Shown in pieces: positions 41,500-49,684 of a DNA stretch of 64,000 bases (positions are counted from its first letter, which is position 1; each line of letters begins with the position of its first letter). A model generated the notes under the pieces. It ran no database searches. It had not been told where the DNA came from and was given only the letters and a program-made list of their open reading frames with translations. The stretch is from SSC3 sp963769585 (lineage in GTDB: Bacteria > Actinomycetota > Actinomycetes > Propionibacteriales > Nocardioidaceae), in contig CAVYMJ010000006.1 in the NCBI GenBank assembly GCA_963769585.1, positions 1,302,001 through 1,366,000 of the forward strand, in the 5' to 3' direction. Both the position numbers and the translations under genes were made by a program.

Positions 41500-42242
41500 C
41501 TCGTCGAGAATACGCGGCGCACCTGAGCCGCCCGCTCAGCAAGGCCCCACGCAGTGATCAGCCGCAGCGACTCCGTCGCGACGTTCGGGCTCATCTTGGA
41601 CTGGCCCCGCTCACGCTCGACGAACTCGATCGGGACCTCCCTGACCCTCAGGCCCGCCTTGACGGTCCGGTAGGTCAGGTCGGTCTGGAAGCAGTACCCC
41701 ACCGACCGCACGTCGGACAGGTCGATCTTCTGCAGCGTCGTACGCCGAAACAGACGGTAGCCCGCGGTGATGTCGCGCACCGGAATGCCCAGCAGGGTGC
41801 GCGCGTACAGGTTCCCGAAGACCGACAGGAACTTACGGAACAGGCTCCAGTTGCGCACCCGCCCGCCCTTGACCCAACGGGAGCCGATGACCAGGTCCGC
41901 GTCTGGCAGCGCCTCGAAGAGGCGGTGGAGCTGCTCGGGCTGGTGTGAGCCGTCCGCGTCCATCTCGCCGATAACGTCGTAGCCCCGGTCGAGGGCGACT
42001 GCGAAGCCGTTGAGGTACGCCTGGCCCAGACCCGCCTTCTCGGTACGGTGCAGGACGGTGACCCGGGGGTCCTCCTCGGCGAGTCGGTCGGCGATCTCGC
42101 CGGTGCCGTCGGGTGAGGAGTCGTCGACCACCAGGACGTCCACGTCGAGGCCGGCGTTCAATGTGCGCTCCACGATCCAGCGCAGGTTGTCGCACTCGTT
42201 GTACGTCGGGATGACGATGATGGCTCTGCCCCACGCGCTCAC
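41496..42242 (-). CDS. ppm1: Polyprenol monophosphomannose synthase
   Basis: A 248-residue GT2 glycosyltransferase that makes polyprenol-phosphate mannose, the donor for lipoglycan and protein mannosylation. Motifs are IVIPTYNECDNL, VVDDSSPDGTG and the metal-binding EMDADGSHQPE; GYRLFRR and EFVERERGQSKM complete the DPM1 pattern. There are no C-terminal transmembrane helices, so it is the soluble-domain type that sits at the membrane beside Lnt, as in the fused mycobacterial Ppm1 where the two parts are one protein. It overlaps lnt by four bases. Confidence 0.92.
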   Translation of the reverse strand: MSAWGRAIIVIPTYNECDNLRWIVERTLNAGLDVDVLVVDDSSPDGTGEIADRLAEEDPRVTVLHRTEKAGLGQAYLNGFAVALDRGYDVIGEMDADGSHQPEQLHRLFEALPDADLVIGSRWVKGGRVRNWSLFRKFLSVFGNLYARTLLGIPVRDITAGYRLFRRTTLQKIDLSDVRSVGYCFQTDLTYRTVKAGLRVREVPIEFVERERGQSKMSPNVATESLRLITAWGLAERAAQVRRVFSTR

Positions 42243-43846
42243 GGCTCTCCCCGAGGGCTGGCCGGTGCGGTACCGGCGGTCTCTGCGGCATGGTCCTGGT
42301 CGGTTCCCACCGGCTGTTCGGTCGGTCTGCGCCGCCTCGTCCGGATCGCCCAGAGCAGGGACAGCAGGCCAACGGCGATCATGACACGCTCGACCCAGGC
42401 CCCGAAACGGACCGCGGGAGTGAGTGCGGTGAGGCGGGGCACCTGTTCGACGAGGACCCGCTGGGTCCGCTTGGGCGCGCGCGCGACGGCCCGACCATCG
42501 GGGCCGATGATTGCTGAGATGCCGTTGGTCGCCGCCACCGCGACGTAGCGCCGCGTCTCCAGGGCGCGCAGTCGCGCGATCGCGAACTGCTGGTCGACCT
42601 GACCGGTCCCCATGTACGTCGCGTTGTTGGTCTGCACGACCAGGAGCTCCGCACCCCGGTCGACGACGGCTCGGATCAGGTCGTCGTAGATAACCTCGAA
42701 GCAGATCACGTCGCCGATGGTGGTCTCCCCCAGCTTCAGGACGCCGTACGTCGTGCCGGGCACCATGTCTCGGGGGATCTCGTTGAGCCGCTGGATGTGC
42801 TGGGCCAGGAACGCGCGCATCGGGATGTACTCGCCGAACGGGACGGGATGCATCTTGGCGTAGTCCCTGGTCGGCCCGGTGCCCGGCAACCAGACGATGC
42901 CCTTGTTCTTCACGTCGATCGGTCCAGGGCCCTGAACCATCGCGCCGACCAGGGTGGGGACGCCCACGGCGTCGACCGCCGAGGAGATGTCGGTCATCAC
43001 CGTCGGGTCGCGGAACGGGTCGATGTCAGTGGAGTTCTCCGGCCAGATGACCAGGTCGGGCCGCGGGAGGTCGCCGTCGGCCACTCGGTCGGCAAGGTCC
43101 TTGGTCGCCCGGACGTGGTTGTCCAGGACGGCCCGGCGCTCGGAGAACGCGTCCAGGCCCTCGCCCGGGACGTTGCCTTGGACGACCGCGACGACGCTGG
43201 AGGGGGCGTCGGGAGGTACCGACCAGGCGGGCAGGGCCAGTGGTGCACAGCCGATCGCCAGGGCACCGGAGACGACGAGCACCGGCCGAAAACCCCAGCC
43301 GTGGCGTACCCCCCAGGCCAGCAAGCCGCCGACCAGGGCGATCAGGAAGGTGAGCCCGGCGATGCCCAGGAAGGTCACCGCAGGTGCGACCGGGGTGTCG
43401 GCCGCTGCAAACCCGAGGCGCCCCCAGTTGAACCCACCCCACGGGATGACACCGCGCAGGGCCTCGACGGACACCCACAGACAGGCCTGCCACAGGGGCC
43501 AGGCTCGCAGCGAGGAGACCCGCACCAGACCCCAGCCGAGCCCGCCGTAGAAGAGGGCCTCCATCACCGAGAGCCCGATCCAGGCATCGGTGCCGACCAC
43601 ACGGAGCCAGGGCAGCAGGACCAGCAGGAGACCGAGCCCGAAGACGAAGCCCAGCGCGAAGCCGTTTCTCTCACGCGCCACCAGTGACAAGGCCGCGACC
43701 GCGAGCGGAAGCAGGAACCACAGGCCGAAGGGCTGGAAGGCGAACCCCGCGGCTACCCCGGCGGCCGCGGACACCAGGAGTCGGGCGAGAACTCCCCGCA
43801 ACTGAGTTCCTCCCGATAGCCCGGTGCTCAGCCTGGTGCTGGGCAT
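42239..43846 (-). CDS. lnt: Apolipoprotein N-acyltransferase
   Basis: A 535-residue membrane enzyme that adds the third acyl chain to lipoproteins. Six or more N-terminal helices precede a nitrilase-like domain with the catalytic triad Glu270 (IWPENS), Lys331 (YAKMHPVPFGEY) and Cys382 (DVICFEV), then a last helix near the C-terminus. The ATG at 43846 is chosen because TAGATT (43857-43862, minus strand) would start transcription a few bases before it; the frame is open to 43915. The cluster supplies the membrane with mature lipoproteins and mannosyl carriers. The N-terminal helices hold the usual HAAW-free, Trp-rich pattern. Confidence 0.9.
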   Translation of the reverse strand: MPSTRLSTGLSGGTQLRGVLARLLVSAAAGVAAGFAFQPFGLWFLLPLAVAALSLVARERNGFALGFVFGLGLLLVLLPWLRVVGTDAWIGLSVMEALFYGGLGWGLVRVSSLRAWPLWQACLWVSVEALRGVIPWGGFNWGRLGFAAADTPVAPAVTFLGIAGLTFLIALVGGLLAWGVRHGWGFRPVLVVSGALAIGCAPLALPAWSVPPDAPSSVVAVVQGNVPGEGLDAFSERRAVLDNHVRATKDLADRVADGDLPRPDLVIWPENSTDIDPFRDPTVMTDISSAVDAVGVPTLVGAMVQGPGPIDVKNKGIVWLPGTGPTRDYAKMHPVPFGEYIPMRAFLAQHIQRLNEIPRDMVPGTTYGVLKLGETTIGDVICFEVIYDDLIRAVVDRGAELLVVQTNNATYMGTGQVDQQFAIARLRALETRRYVAVAATNGISAIIGPDGRAVARAPKRTQRVLVEQVPRLTALTPAVRFGAWVERVMIAVGLLSLLWAIRTRRRRPTEQPVGTDQDHAAETAGTAPASPRGEP

Positions 43847-44247
43847 CCCTGGACCAAATCTACTGTCCCCAGCGCGCGGAAAGAGTCCGGGACCCTTCGG
43901 ACCGAACCTGCTCACACTGGCTGCGCGGGACAGGCACGTTGTCTACTGGGCGCCGGACTCTCTCCGTGTCCAACCCCCCCGAGCAGAACATTGACCTCTA
44001 GGTGTCGCGCATGCCCCGAACTCTGGTGCCGACCGGGGGCTTCACGACCACCCGGACGCCATCGTGCTCGGTGGCCTGCATGGTGGACCCGCGAACTCTC
44101 GCGCGCGAACGTTCGAGTGTCAACCCCGCCATGACCTGCGCCTTCTCAGAAAACCCCAGGTCAGCCAGGGTGCAGTTCAGGGCAGAGTTGGCTGCCCTTT
44201 TTTGGCGGCAACGGCGTGTCCGCACAGACACGCCGTAGCGGGCTTTC
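43847..44247. other. Gene-poor stretch between lnt and kal
   Basis: Neither strand has a convincing gene. A 77-codon minus-strand frame (43998-44231) and a 78-codon plus-strand frame (44002-44238) overlap each other and show no family features. The stretch holds a strong plus-strand terminator at 44180-44203 and, on the minus strand, TTGACA near 44118-44123 without a good -10. A small untranslated RNA on the plus strand ending at the terminator is possible. Confidence 0.45.
44180..44203 (+). terminator. Strong intrinsic terminator without an obvious gene
   Basis: GGGCAG-AGTTGG-CTGCCC is a perfect 6-bp stem with a 6-base loop followed at once by six T residues, the clearest classical terminator in the window. 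It points rightward, while both neighbouring operons run leftward, so it should end an unannotated plus-strand transcript or block antisense transcription into the kam operon. Confidence 0.8.
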
Positions 44248-44637
44248 CTACTTGGCGGGCACCACGACGGTGCCTGTCGCCGAGGTCGCCAGGACGGGCT
44301 CGTCGAGCATCTCGGCCGCCGACTCGGACAGGTCGGGACGTCCCCGTCCGACGACCCGCGCCTCGAAGGCGATCGTTCGCGAACGCGTGCCGACCCGAAC
44401 CAGCTCAGCGGTCACCTCAAGGAGGTCGCCGGCTCGGACGGGCGCTGCGAACTGCACGTCGCTGTACGACGCGAAGAGCCCCTCGTCACCGTCAGTCATG
44501 ATGCAGAGCTCGGTGGCCACGTCGCCGAACAGTCCGAGCGAGTAGGCCCCGTCCACCAGGTTGCCGGCGTAGTGCGCGTGCGAGTACGGAACGTAGCGGC
44601 GGTGGACCGCGCGGGTTCCGATGATGGGGTCAGTCAT
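44248..44637 (-). CDS. kal: 3-aminobutyryl-CoA ammonia-lyase (hotdog fold)
   Basis: A 129-residue hotdog-fold protein. RRYVPYSHAHYAGNLVDGAY near the N-terminus and the central acidic GDVATELCIMTDGDEGL (in parts) match 3-aminobutyryl-CoA ammonia-lyase, which removes ammonia to give crotonyl-CoA in the last specific step of lysine fermentation through 3,5-diaminohexanoate. The call rests on the family pattern plus the kamD-kamE-kdd context. It starts one base after kamE ends and is the last gene of the operon. Confidence 0.85.
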   Translation of the reverse strand: MTDPIIGTRAVHRRYVPYSHAHYAGNLVDGAYSLGLFGDVATELCIMTDGDEGLFASYSDVQFAAPVRAGDLLEVTAELVRVGTRSRTIAFEARVVGRGRPDLSESAAEMLDEPVLATSATGTVVVPAK

Positions 44638-44638
44638 G

Positions 44639-45394
44639 TCAAGCCGCCTTGTTCTTGTGGGTGACCAACGCGTGGACCAGGTACGACGCGACCTCGCCGG
44701 GCGTCGTACCTCTGCTGAAGATCCTGTCCACCCCGAGCTCGGGGGCCATCGCCTCGTCGAACCTCGGACCTCCCACGATCAGAAGCGGCCGCTGCCGGCT
44801 CGGGTACGCCTCGCGGAAGGCGGCCGACATCTCCTTGGTGTTCAGTAGATGGGCGTCACGCTGGGTGACCACCTGGGACACGAGCACCGCGTCGGCCCGC
44901 TCGGCATGGGCACGCTCGACCAGGTCGGGGACCGAGACCTGGGCGCCGAGGTTGACCACCTTGAGCTCCCGGTAGTACTCCAGCCCCTTCTCCCCCGCGA
45001 AGCCCTTGATGTTGAGGATCGCGTCGATCCCCACCGTGTGAGCGTCGGTGCCGATGCAGGCACCCACCACGGTGAGCCGCCGGCGCAGGGCCTTCTTCAC
45101 AGCCAGGTTGACCTCCTTGGGGGTCAACAGGTCGTAGTCACGCTCGACCACGACCACCTGGTCGGTGTCGACGAGGTGGTTGACCCGGCCGTACACGACG
45201 AAGAAGGTGAAGTCCGGCCCCATCGGCTTGCTGTGCACGACCAGGGCGGGGTCGATCCCCATCTTGTTCGCCAGCTGCTGGGCGGCTCCCTCGGCGAGCT
45301 TGGCGTCGGTCCCGATTGCGGAGACGGGCAGCGTGAAGGAGACCTGAACCATGCCGTCTCCCGTGGTGTCGCCGTACGGCCTGAGGATCGTCAT
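44639..45394 (-). CDS. kamE: Lysine 5,6-aminomutase beta subunit
   Basis: A 251-residue cobalamin-binding subunit. The B12 motif DxHxxG is Asp117, His119 and Gly122 in GTDAHTVGID, where His replaces the lower cobalt ligand. Lys130 in NIKGFAGEKG is the likely residue that bonds pyridoxal phosphate in the open form. With KamD it moves the terminal amino group of beta-lysine (or D-lysine) from carbon 6 to carbon 5, using adenosylcobalamin. The ATG overlaps the kamD stop. Confidence 0.93.
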   Translation of the reverse strand: MTILRPYGDTTGDGMVQVSFTLPVSAIGTDAKLAEGAAQQLANKMGIDPALVVHSKPMGPDFTFFVVYGRVNHLVDTDQVVVVERDYDLLTPKEVNLAVKKALRRRLTVVGACIGTDAHTVGIDAILNIKGFAGEKGLEYYRELKVVNLGAQVSVPDLVERAHAERADAVLVSQVVTQRDAHLLNTKEMSAAFREAYPSRQRPLLIVGGPRFDEAMAPELGVDRIFSRGTTPGEVASYLVHALVTHKNKAA

Positions 45395-46947
45395 GGTGCC
45401 TCCAGGATCTCGGTGGCCGGGTTGTAGTACTCGGGGGCCTTCTTGGCCACACCCTCCAGGCCCCTACCGCCGTCGGCCGGACGGCGCATCAGGCCGAACG
45501 TGCCGTCCGCGATGGCGTTGAGCAGCGTGTCGTCGGCGATCTCGGAAAGTAGGTCGATCGACTCGGCCAGCACCTGCCGGGCCCGGCTGGCGATGAAGCC
45601 CTCCGGCTGCGGACGGAAGTCCTCGTGCAGCCCTCCGGCGGCGTTGAGAACATAGCGGACATTCTGCAGGGCCAGGTCGCGGTCGGAGAGCCAGGGCGTG
45701 ACCACGGCCTCGGTCATCATGCCGACCAGCAGGATGCCCTGGCCGGTGAGCGCCCCCACCAGGTTGAAGAACGCGTCGAGCAGGTACCCACGGAAGACGT
45801 CCCCCGTCATGTGCCGCGTCGGGGGCATCCACTTGAGCGGAGCGTCGGGGAAGAGCTCCCGGGCCAGCAGCGCATGGGCCAGCTCGAGGCGAAACGAGTC
45901 GGGTACGTCGGGGTTGATCTCGAACGCGTGGCCCAGCCCGAGCTGCCAGTCCTCCAGCCCCGCCTCCTTGGCGAAGTACTCGTTGAGTAGCTGGCTGACC
46001 GTGACGGTGTGCGCCGCCTCGACGGCGTCGGCGGTGGTCAGGTAGTTGTCCTCGCCGGTGTTGATGATGATGCCGGCGCGGGCATGGACCTGGCGGCTGA
46101 AGCGCTGGTCCACGAACGTCCGGACCGGGTTGATATCGCGGAAGAGGATGCCGTACATGGAGTCGTTGAGCATCATGTCCAGCCGCTCGAGGCCGGCCAG
46201 CGCAGCGATCTCGGGCATGCAGAGTCCCGAGGCGTAGTTGGTGAGGCGGACGTAGCGGCCCAGCTCTCGTGAGGACTCGTCGAGCGCCGCACGCATCAGG
46301 CGGAAGTTCTCCTGGGTGGCGTAGGTCCCAGCGAACCCCTCGCGCGTGGCGCCCTCCGGCACGAAGTCGAGGAGCGACTGCCCGGTGCTACGGATCACCG
46401 CAATGACATCGGCCCCCTCGCGAGCCGCGTTCTGGGCCTGCGGGATGTCCTCGTAGATGTCCCCGGTTGCCACGATCAGGTAGATCCAGGGCTTCTGCTG
46501 CGGGTCCCCCCAGCGCTTGACGAGGCGCTCGCGCTCGCGCCGTCGGGCATCCACCTTCCGGATGCCGGCACCGACCTGCTTTCGCGCGGCGGCGCGGGCG
46601 CGGGTGGCGTCGCGTCCCTCGGGCAGTCTGAAGCGCACCGAGCCGGCGGAGGCCTTCTGGGCCAGCGTGGCAAGGTCCTCAGCCTCGCCGCGCAGCAGGG
46701 CGTCCCAGACGGGCAGCGCGGCGCCGTACTCCAGGCCGACGTCGCCCCGGACGGCGTCCAGCAGCCGGTTCACCCAGGGGCTGCCGTCCGGGTCGGCACC
46801 CTGCAGCCCGGCCAGGCGCAGCGTGGCACGCTCGACCGAAACCGTCGTGTGCTGCTGGGCGAGGCGCACGATGGGGCGGCCGGCCCGGCGAGCCAGCGAC
46901 CGTGCCTTGCGTACGGCGACGGGATCCAGATCCAGCTTGCCCCTCAC
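45391..46947 (-). CDS. kamD: Lysine 5,6-aminomutase alpha subunit
   Basis: A 518-residue TIM-barrel subunit that carries substrate, pyridoxal phosphate and adenosylcobalamin with KamE. Characteristic blocks are IYLIVATGDIYEDIPQAQ, DVIAVIRSTGQSLLDFVPEG (two strands), NYASGLCMPEIA and MLNDSMYGILFRDIN. The length is that of the family. The GTG start overlaps the preceding amidohydrolase gene by four bases. Confidence 0.93.
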   Translation of the reverse strand: MRGKLDLDPVAVRKARSLARRAGRPIVRLAQQHTTVSVERATLRLAGLQGADPDGSPWVNRLLDAVRGDVGLEYGAALPVWDALLRGEAEDLATLAQKASAGSVRFRLPEGRDATRARAAARKQVGAGIRKVDARRRERERLVKRWGDPQQKPWIYLIVATGDIYEDIPQAQNAAREGADVIAVIRSTGQSLLDFVPEGATREGFAGTYATQENFRLMRAALDESSRELGRYVRLTNYASGLCMPEIAALAGLERLDMMLNDSMYGILFRDINPVRTFVDQRFSRQVHARAGIIINTGEDNYLTTADAVEAAHTVTVSQLLNEYFAKEAGLEDWQLGLGHAFEINPDVPDSFRLELAHALLARELFPDAPLKWMPPTRHMTGDVFRGYLLDAFFNLVGALTGQGILLVGMMTEAVVTPWLSDRDLALQNVRYVLNAAGGLHEDFRPQPEGFIASRARQVLAESIDLLSEIADDTLLNAIADGTFGLMRRPADGGRGLEGVAKKAPEYYNPATEILEAP

Positions 46948-48488
46948 TCGAGGACTCCTTGCTTGTCGAACGCGACCTCACCGTTGACCAGGGTGAGCGT
47001 GCAGGTGGGTAGGTCGTCGTCGGGGTGCACGCCCGGGAGCAGGGGTACGCCGGCCCGGGTGTCTGTCGACCAGGCCGCGACCCGGTCGTCGGGCGTCTGC
47101 ACGACCAGGTCGCCCGGTACGTCGAAGACGGCAACGCTTGCGGGCGCGCCGAGTGCGATGACGCCTCCCTCGTCGCGCCGGGCCGCCCGCCAGCCGCCGC
47201 GGGTGTGCGCGTTGAACGCCGCGCGCACGGTGACCCGCTCGGACGGGTTGTGGTGCCAGGCTGCGGCCCGGATCGCACCCCACGGGTCGAACGGGGTCAC
47301 CGGGGCGTCCGACCCGAACGCGAGTGCCATCCCGGCGCGGTTCATCGACGCCAGGGGGTTCATCGGACGGGCCCGCTCCCCCAGCCGACGGGCGTAGAGC
47401 GCGCCCTCGCCACCCCACAGGCTGTCGAAGCTGGGCTGGACGCTGGCAGTGACGCCCAGGCCGCCCAGCACGCCGAGCTGGTCGGGGGTGACCATCTCCA
47501 GGTGCTCGAGACGGTGGCGTCCCATGACGACGGCCGGGGCGCCGACCTTCTCGGCGGCCTGCTGGAACCCGGCGACGGTCTCGGCCACGGCCCGGTCACC
47601 GATCACGTGGAACCCGGCTTGCAGGCCGGCCTCGGTGCAGGCGATCACGTGCTCGGCGACCTGGTCGGCGCTGAGGTACAGGTAGCCCTGGGTCGAGGGC
47701 TCGTCCGCGTAGGGCTCCTGAAGCGCCGCGGTGCGCGAGCCGATGGCCCCGTCGACACACAGGTCGCCCGCCGCTCCGGCGAGGCCCAGCTCCAGGGCCA
47801 CCGTGGTGTCGAGGTCGCCCCAGTAGCCCACGACCTCGGGCTGCACGCCGTCGAGCCCCCGGATCAGCGCGAAGTCGTCCGCCGGGGAGATATGAGGGGC
47901 ACCCAGCTCGTGCAGCATGCCGATTCCCACGCTCGCAGCGGTGGACAGCGCGTCGCGGATCGCGTCCTGGCGGTCACCTCGGGGGATCAGCGCAAAGAGT
48001 GCCGTACGTGCGGAGTGGTGGGCGTCCCGCTCGACGCGGCCGAGCAGGCCCCCCAAGCCACAGACGATCGCCGAGTGCATGTCGACCCGGGCGACGTACC
48101 CGGGACGACCCCCGAGGGCTCGCTGGAGTTCCTCGCCGGTGAAGGCGGTCTGGCCGGGCCAGTTGCTCTCGTCCCAGCCGTGGCCCAGCACCACCTGCGC
48201 CCGGGACCGGGCGAGCAGGTCCAAGGCGTGTACCGCGCTGGTCGCTCCCTGCAGGTTGACGCTCTTCTCGGCGAGCCCGGCCTGCGCCAGGTGCGCGTGC
48301 GCGTCGACGAAGGCCGGGGTCACCAGGCGCCCCTCGAGCTCCACGATCCGCTCGGCGTTGTCCAGGAAGTGCTGGGCGGCGTCGTCGTCACCGGTCCACA
48401 CCACCTGACCGTCCTCGACAGCAAGAGCCGTGGCGTGCGGGTCGGCAGGCGTGTGGACGTAGCCACCGCGGAACAGGATTCGGGTCAC
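46944..48488 (-). CDS. YtcJ-like metal-dependent amidohydrolase
   Basis: A 514-residue amidohydrolase-superfamily enzyme. The metal-binding motif VDAHAHLAQ, the later GFHVIGDRAV and HRLEHLEM blocks (His ligands), and the final GSDAPVTPFDPW (metal Asp) are all present, in the order of the YtcJ/NfdA group that hydrolyses amide or formamide bonds. It sits inside the lysine aminomutase operon between kdd and kamD, so it may act on a lysine-derived amide or an N-formyl/acyl intermediate (inference). The GTG at 48488 begins four bases after the kdd stop. Confidence 0.85.
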   Translation of the reverse strand: MTRILFRGGYVHTPADPHATALAVEDGQVVWTGDDDAAQHFLDNAERIVELEGRLVTPAFVDAHAHLAQAGLAEKSVNLQGATSAVHALDLLARSRAQVVLGHGWDESNWPGQTAFTGEELQRALGGRPGYVARVDMHSAIVCGLGGLLGRVERDAHHSARTALFALIPRGDRQDAIRDALSTAASVGIGMLHELGAPHISPADDFALIRGLDGVQPEVVGYWGDLDTTVALELGLAGAAGDLCVDGAIGSRTAALQEPYADEPSTQGYLYLSADQVAEHVIACTEAGLQAGFHVIGDRAVAETVAGFQQAAEKVGAPAVVMGRHRLEHLEMVTPDQLGVLGGLGVTASVQPSFDSLWGGEGALYARRLGERARPMNPLASMNRAGMALAFGSDAPVTPFDPWGAIRAAAWHHNPSERVTVRAAFNAHTRGGWRAARRDEGGVIALGAPASVAVFDVPGDLVVQTPDDRVAAWSTDTRAGVPLLPGVHPDDDLPTCTLTLVNGEVAFDKQGVLE

Positions 48489-48492
48489 GAGC

Positions 48493-49542
48493 TCATTGTC
48501 CCGCTGGTGCCAGCCGACGCTCGAAGAGCCCACGTACGGCGTCGCTGGCGCGTAGCAGTGAGAGCGCGTACTCGGCGTGGCCCGGGACGTACCCGTTGCC
48601 CACGAGCATCGTCACGTCCGCAGCGAGCCCCTCAGCGCCGAGGGCGGCCGCCGAGAAGGAGGTCGCCATCGAGAAGAAGATGACCGTGCCACCGTCGCGG
48701 GTGGCCAGGATCGCGCCGCCCTCGCACCCAGGTACGTCGACACAGACCACAGTGACGTCGGCCTGGCGGCTCATCGCCGTGCGCAGCGCGATCGGGTCAC
48801 GGGCGTCGGCTACCGCGATCTCGTCTGCCAGCCCGGTCGGCTCCAGGAGCTCGGCCTCGCCGTTGTGCGGTACCACTGCGATGACGTGGCCGGCACCGGA
48901 GCGCCTCGCGGCGGCCAGGGCCAGCGAACCGGACTTGCCGGCCCCACCGATCACCGCGACCGTGGGCCGGTCGTAGCCGCTGACCACGCGGGAGGTCAGA
49001 GCCGGCGCGCCGCAGACGTCCATCACCGAGAGGGCGAGCTCGGGCGGGAGGTCGTCGGGGATCTTCGCGGCGATCGAACGGCCGAACAGGATTGCGTACC
49101 CGGCGACGGGAACCTGCTCGGATCGGCCGTCCCAGCCGGCCAGCCCGTCCTCGATGACCAGGGGCGTCAGCGTGAGGGAGACCAGCGTGGCTACCCGGTC
49201 CCCCACCGCCAGCCCCAGCCTCGACGACGGGCCGACCTCCTCGACGGTGCCGATCAGCATGCCGCCCGAGCCGGTGACCGGGTTCTGCATCTTGCCGCGA
49301 CTGGCCACGATGTCGAGAACGGCCGCCCGGACCGCCTCGCCCTGCCCGTCGTACTGCTCGAGCAACTGACGGTGGGAGGCCGCATCGAGGTTGAGTCGCT
49401 CGACGCGCACCCGCACCTCGTCGGGCCACAGGGAGCGCTGGGTGTCCAGGCGCTCGGCTGCCTGAGGCAGCACCCCAGCGGGGTCGAGAACCCGATGAAG
49501 CCCGGTCGGATCGCTGATCCCACGCTCTTGCGCCGTACTCAC
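48493..49542 (-). CDS. kdd: L-erythro-3,5-diaminohexanoate dehydrogenase
   Basis: A 349-residue NAD-dependent dehydrogenase that deaminates 3,5-diaminohexanoate to 5-amino-3-oxohexanoate. It has an MDR-like N-terminal half (GSGGMLIGTVEEVGP, GDRVATLVSL) and a Rossmann motif VAVIGGAGKSGSLALAAA; the MDVCGAPAL segment and C-terminal GNGYVPGHAEYAL match Kdd. The GTG at 49542 follows AAGGAC, and the longer frame upstream runs into the divergent promoter region. It opens the kdd-amidohydrolase-kamD-kamE-kal operon, divergent from kamA. Confidence 0.9.
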   Translation of the reverse strand: MSTAQERGISDPTGLHRVLDPAGVLPQAAERLDTQRSLWPDEVRVRVERLNLDAASHRQLLEQYDGQGEAVRAAVLDIVASRGKMQNPVTGSGGMLIGTVEEVGPSSRLGLAVGDRVATLVSLTLTPLVIEDGLAGWDGRSEQVPVAGYAILFGRSIAAKIPDDLPPELALSVMDVCGAPALTSRVVSGYDRPTVAVIGGAGKSGSLALAAARRSGAGHVIAVVPHNGEAELLEPTGLADEIAVADARDPIALRTAMSRQADVTVVCVDVPGCEGGAILATRDGGTVIFFSMATSFSAAALGAEGLAADVTMLVGNGYVPGHAEYALSLLRASDAVRGLFERRLAPAGQ

Positions 49543-49558
49543 CGGCAGTCCTTCCCGT

Positions 49559-49626
49559 GAATCTGGAACGATTAGAGAGATATTCCGGCATGGCGTTCGA
49601 CAGGCCGGAGATTCTTTGTCTACTCT
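49559..49626 (+). promoter_or_regulatory. Divergent control region between kdd and kamA
   Basis: The gap holds nested inverted repeats: GAATCT (49559-49564) with AGATTC (49609-49614), and TCCGGC (49584-49589) with GCCGGA (49604-49609). For kamA, TCGACA (49597-49602), 18 bases and TACTCT (49621-49626) make a possible promoter whose spacer contains the right arm of the inner repeat. A regulator binding here could control both halves of the pathway. Confidence 0.4.
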
Positions 49627-49684
49627 GGCATGAGAGGCAGAGGTCACACAACACGACCCGCCCCCCGCGAGAAGGAAAGCTGCC

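Noticed and set aside
44106..44115. CGAACGTTCG as a LexA (SOS) box
   Set aside because: The actinobacterial box needs four bases between GAAC and GTTC; here the halves are fused, and no SOS gene follows.
43998..44231. 77-codon minus-strand frame upstream of lnt
   Set aside because: It overlaps an equally long plus-strand frame, spans a strong terminator, lacks a ribosome site and shows no family pattern; only a much shorter internal peptide could be real.
46944..48488. The amidohydrolase as the missing Kce enzyme
   Set aside because: Its metal-binding motifs place it in the YtcJ amidohydrolase group, which is unrelated in sequence to the BKACE family of Kce.
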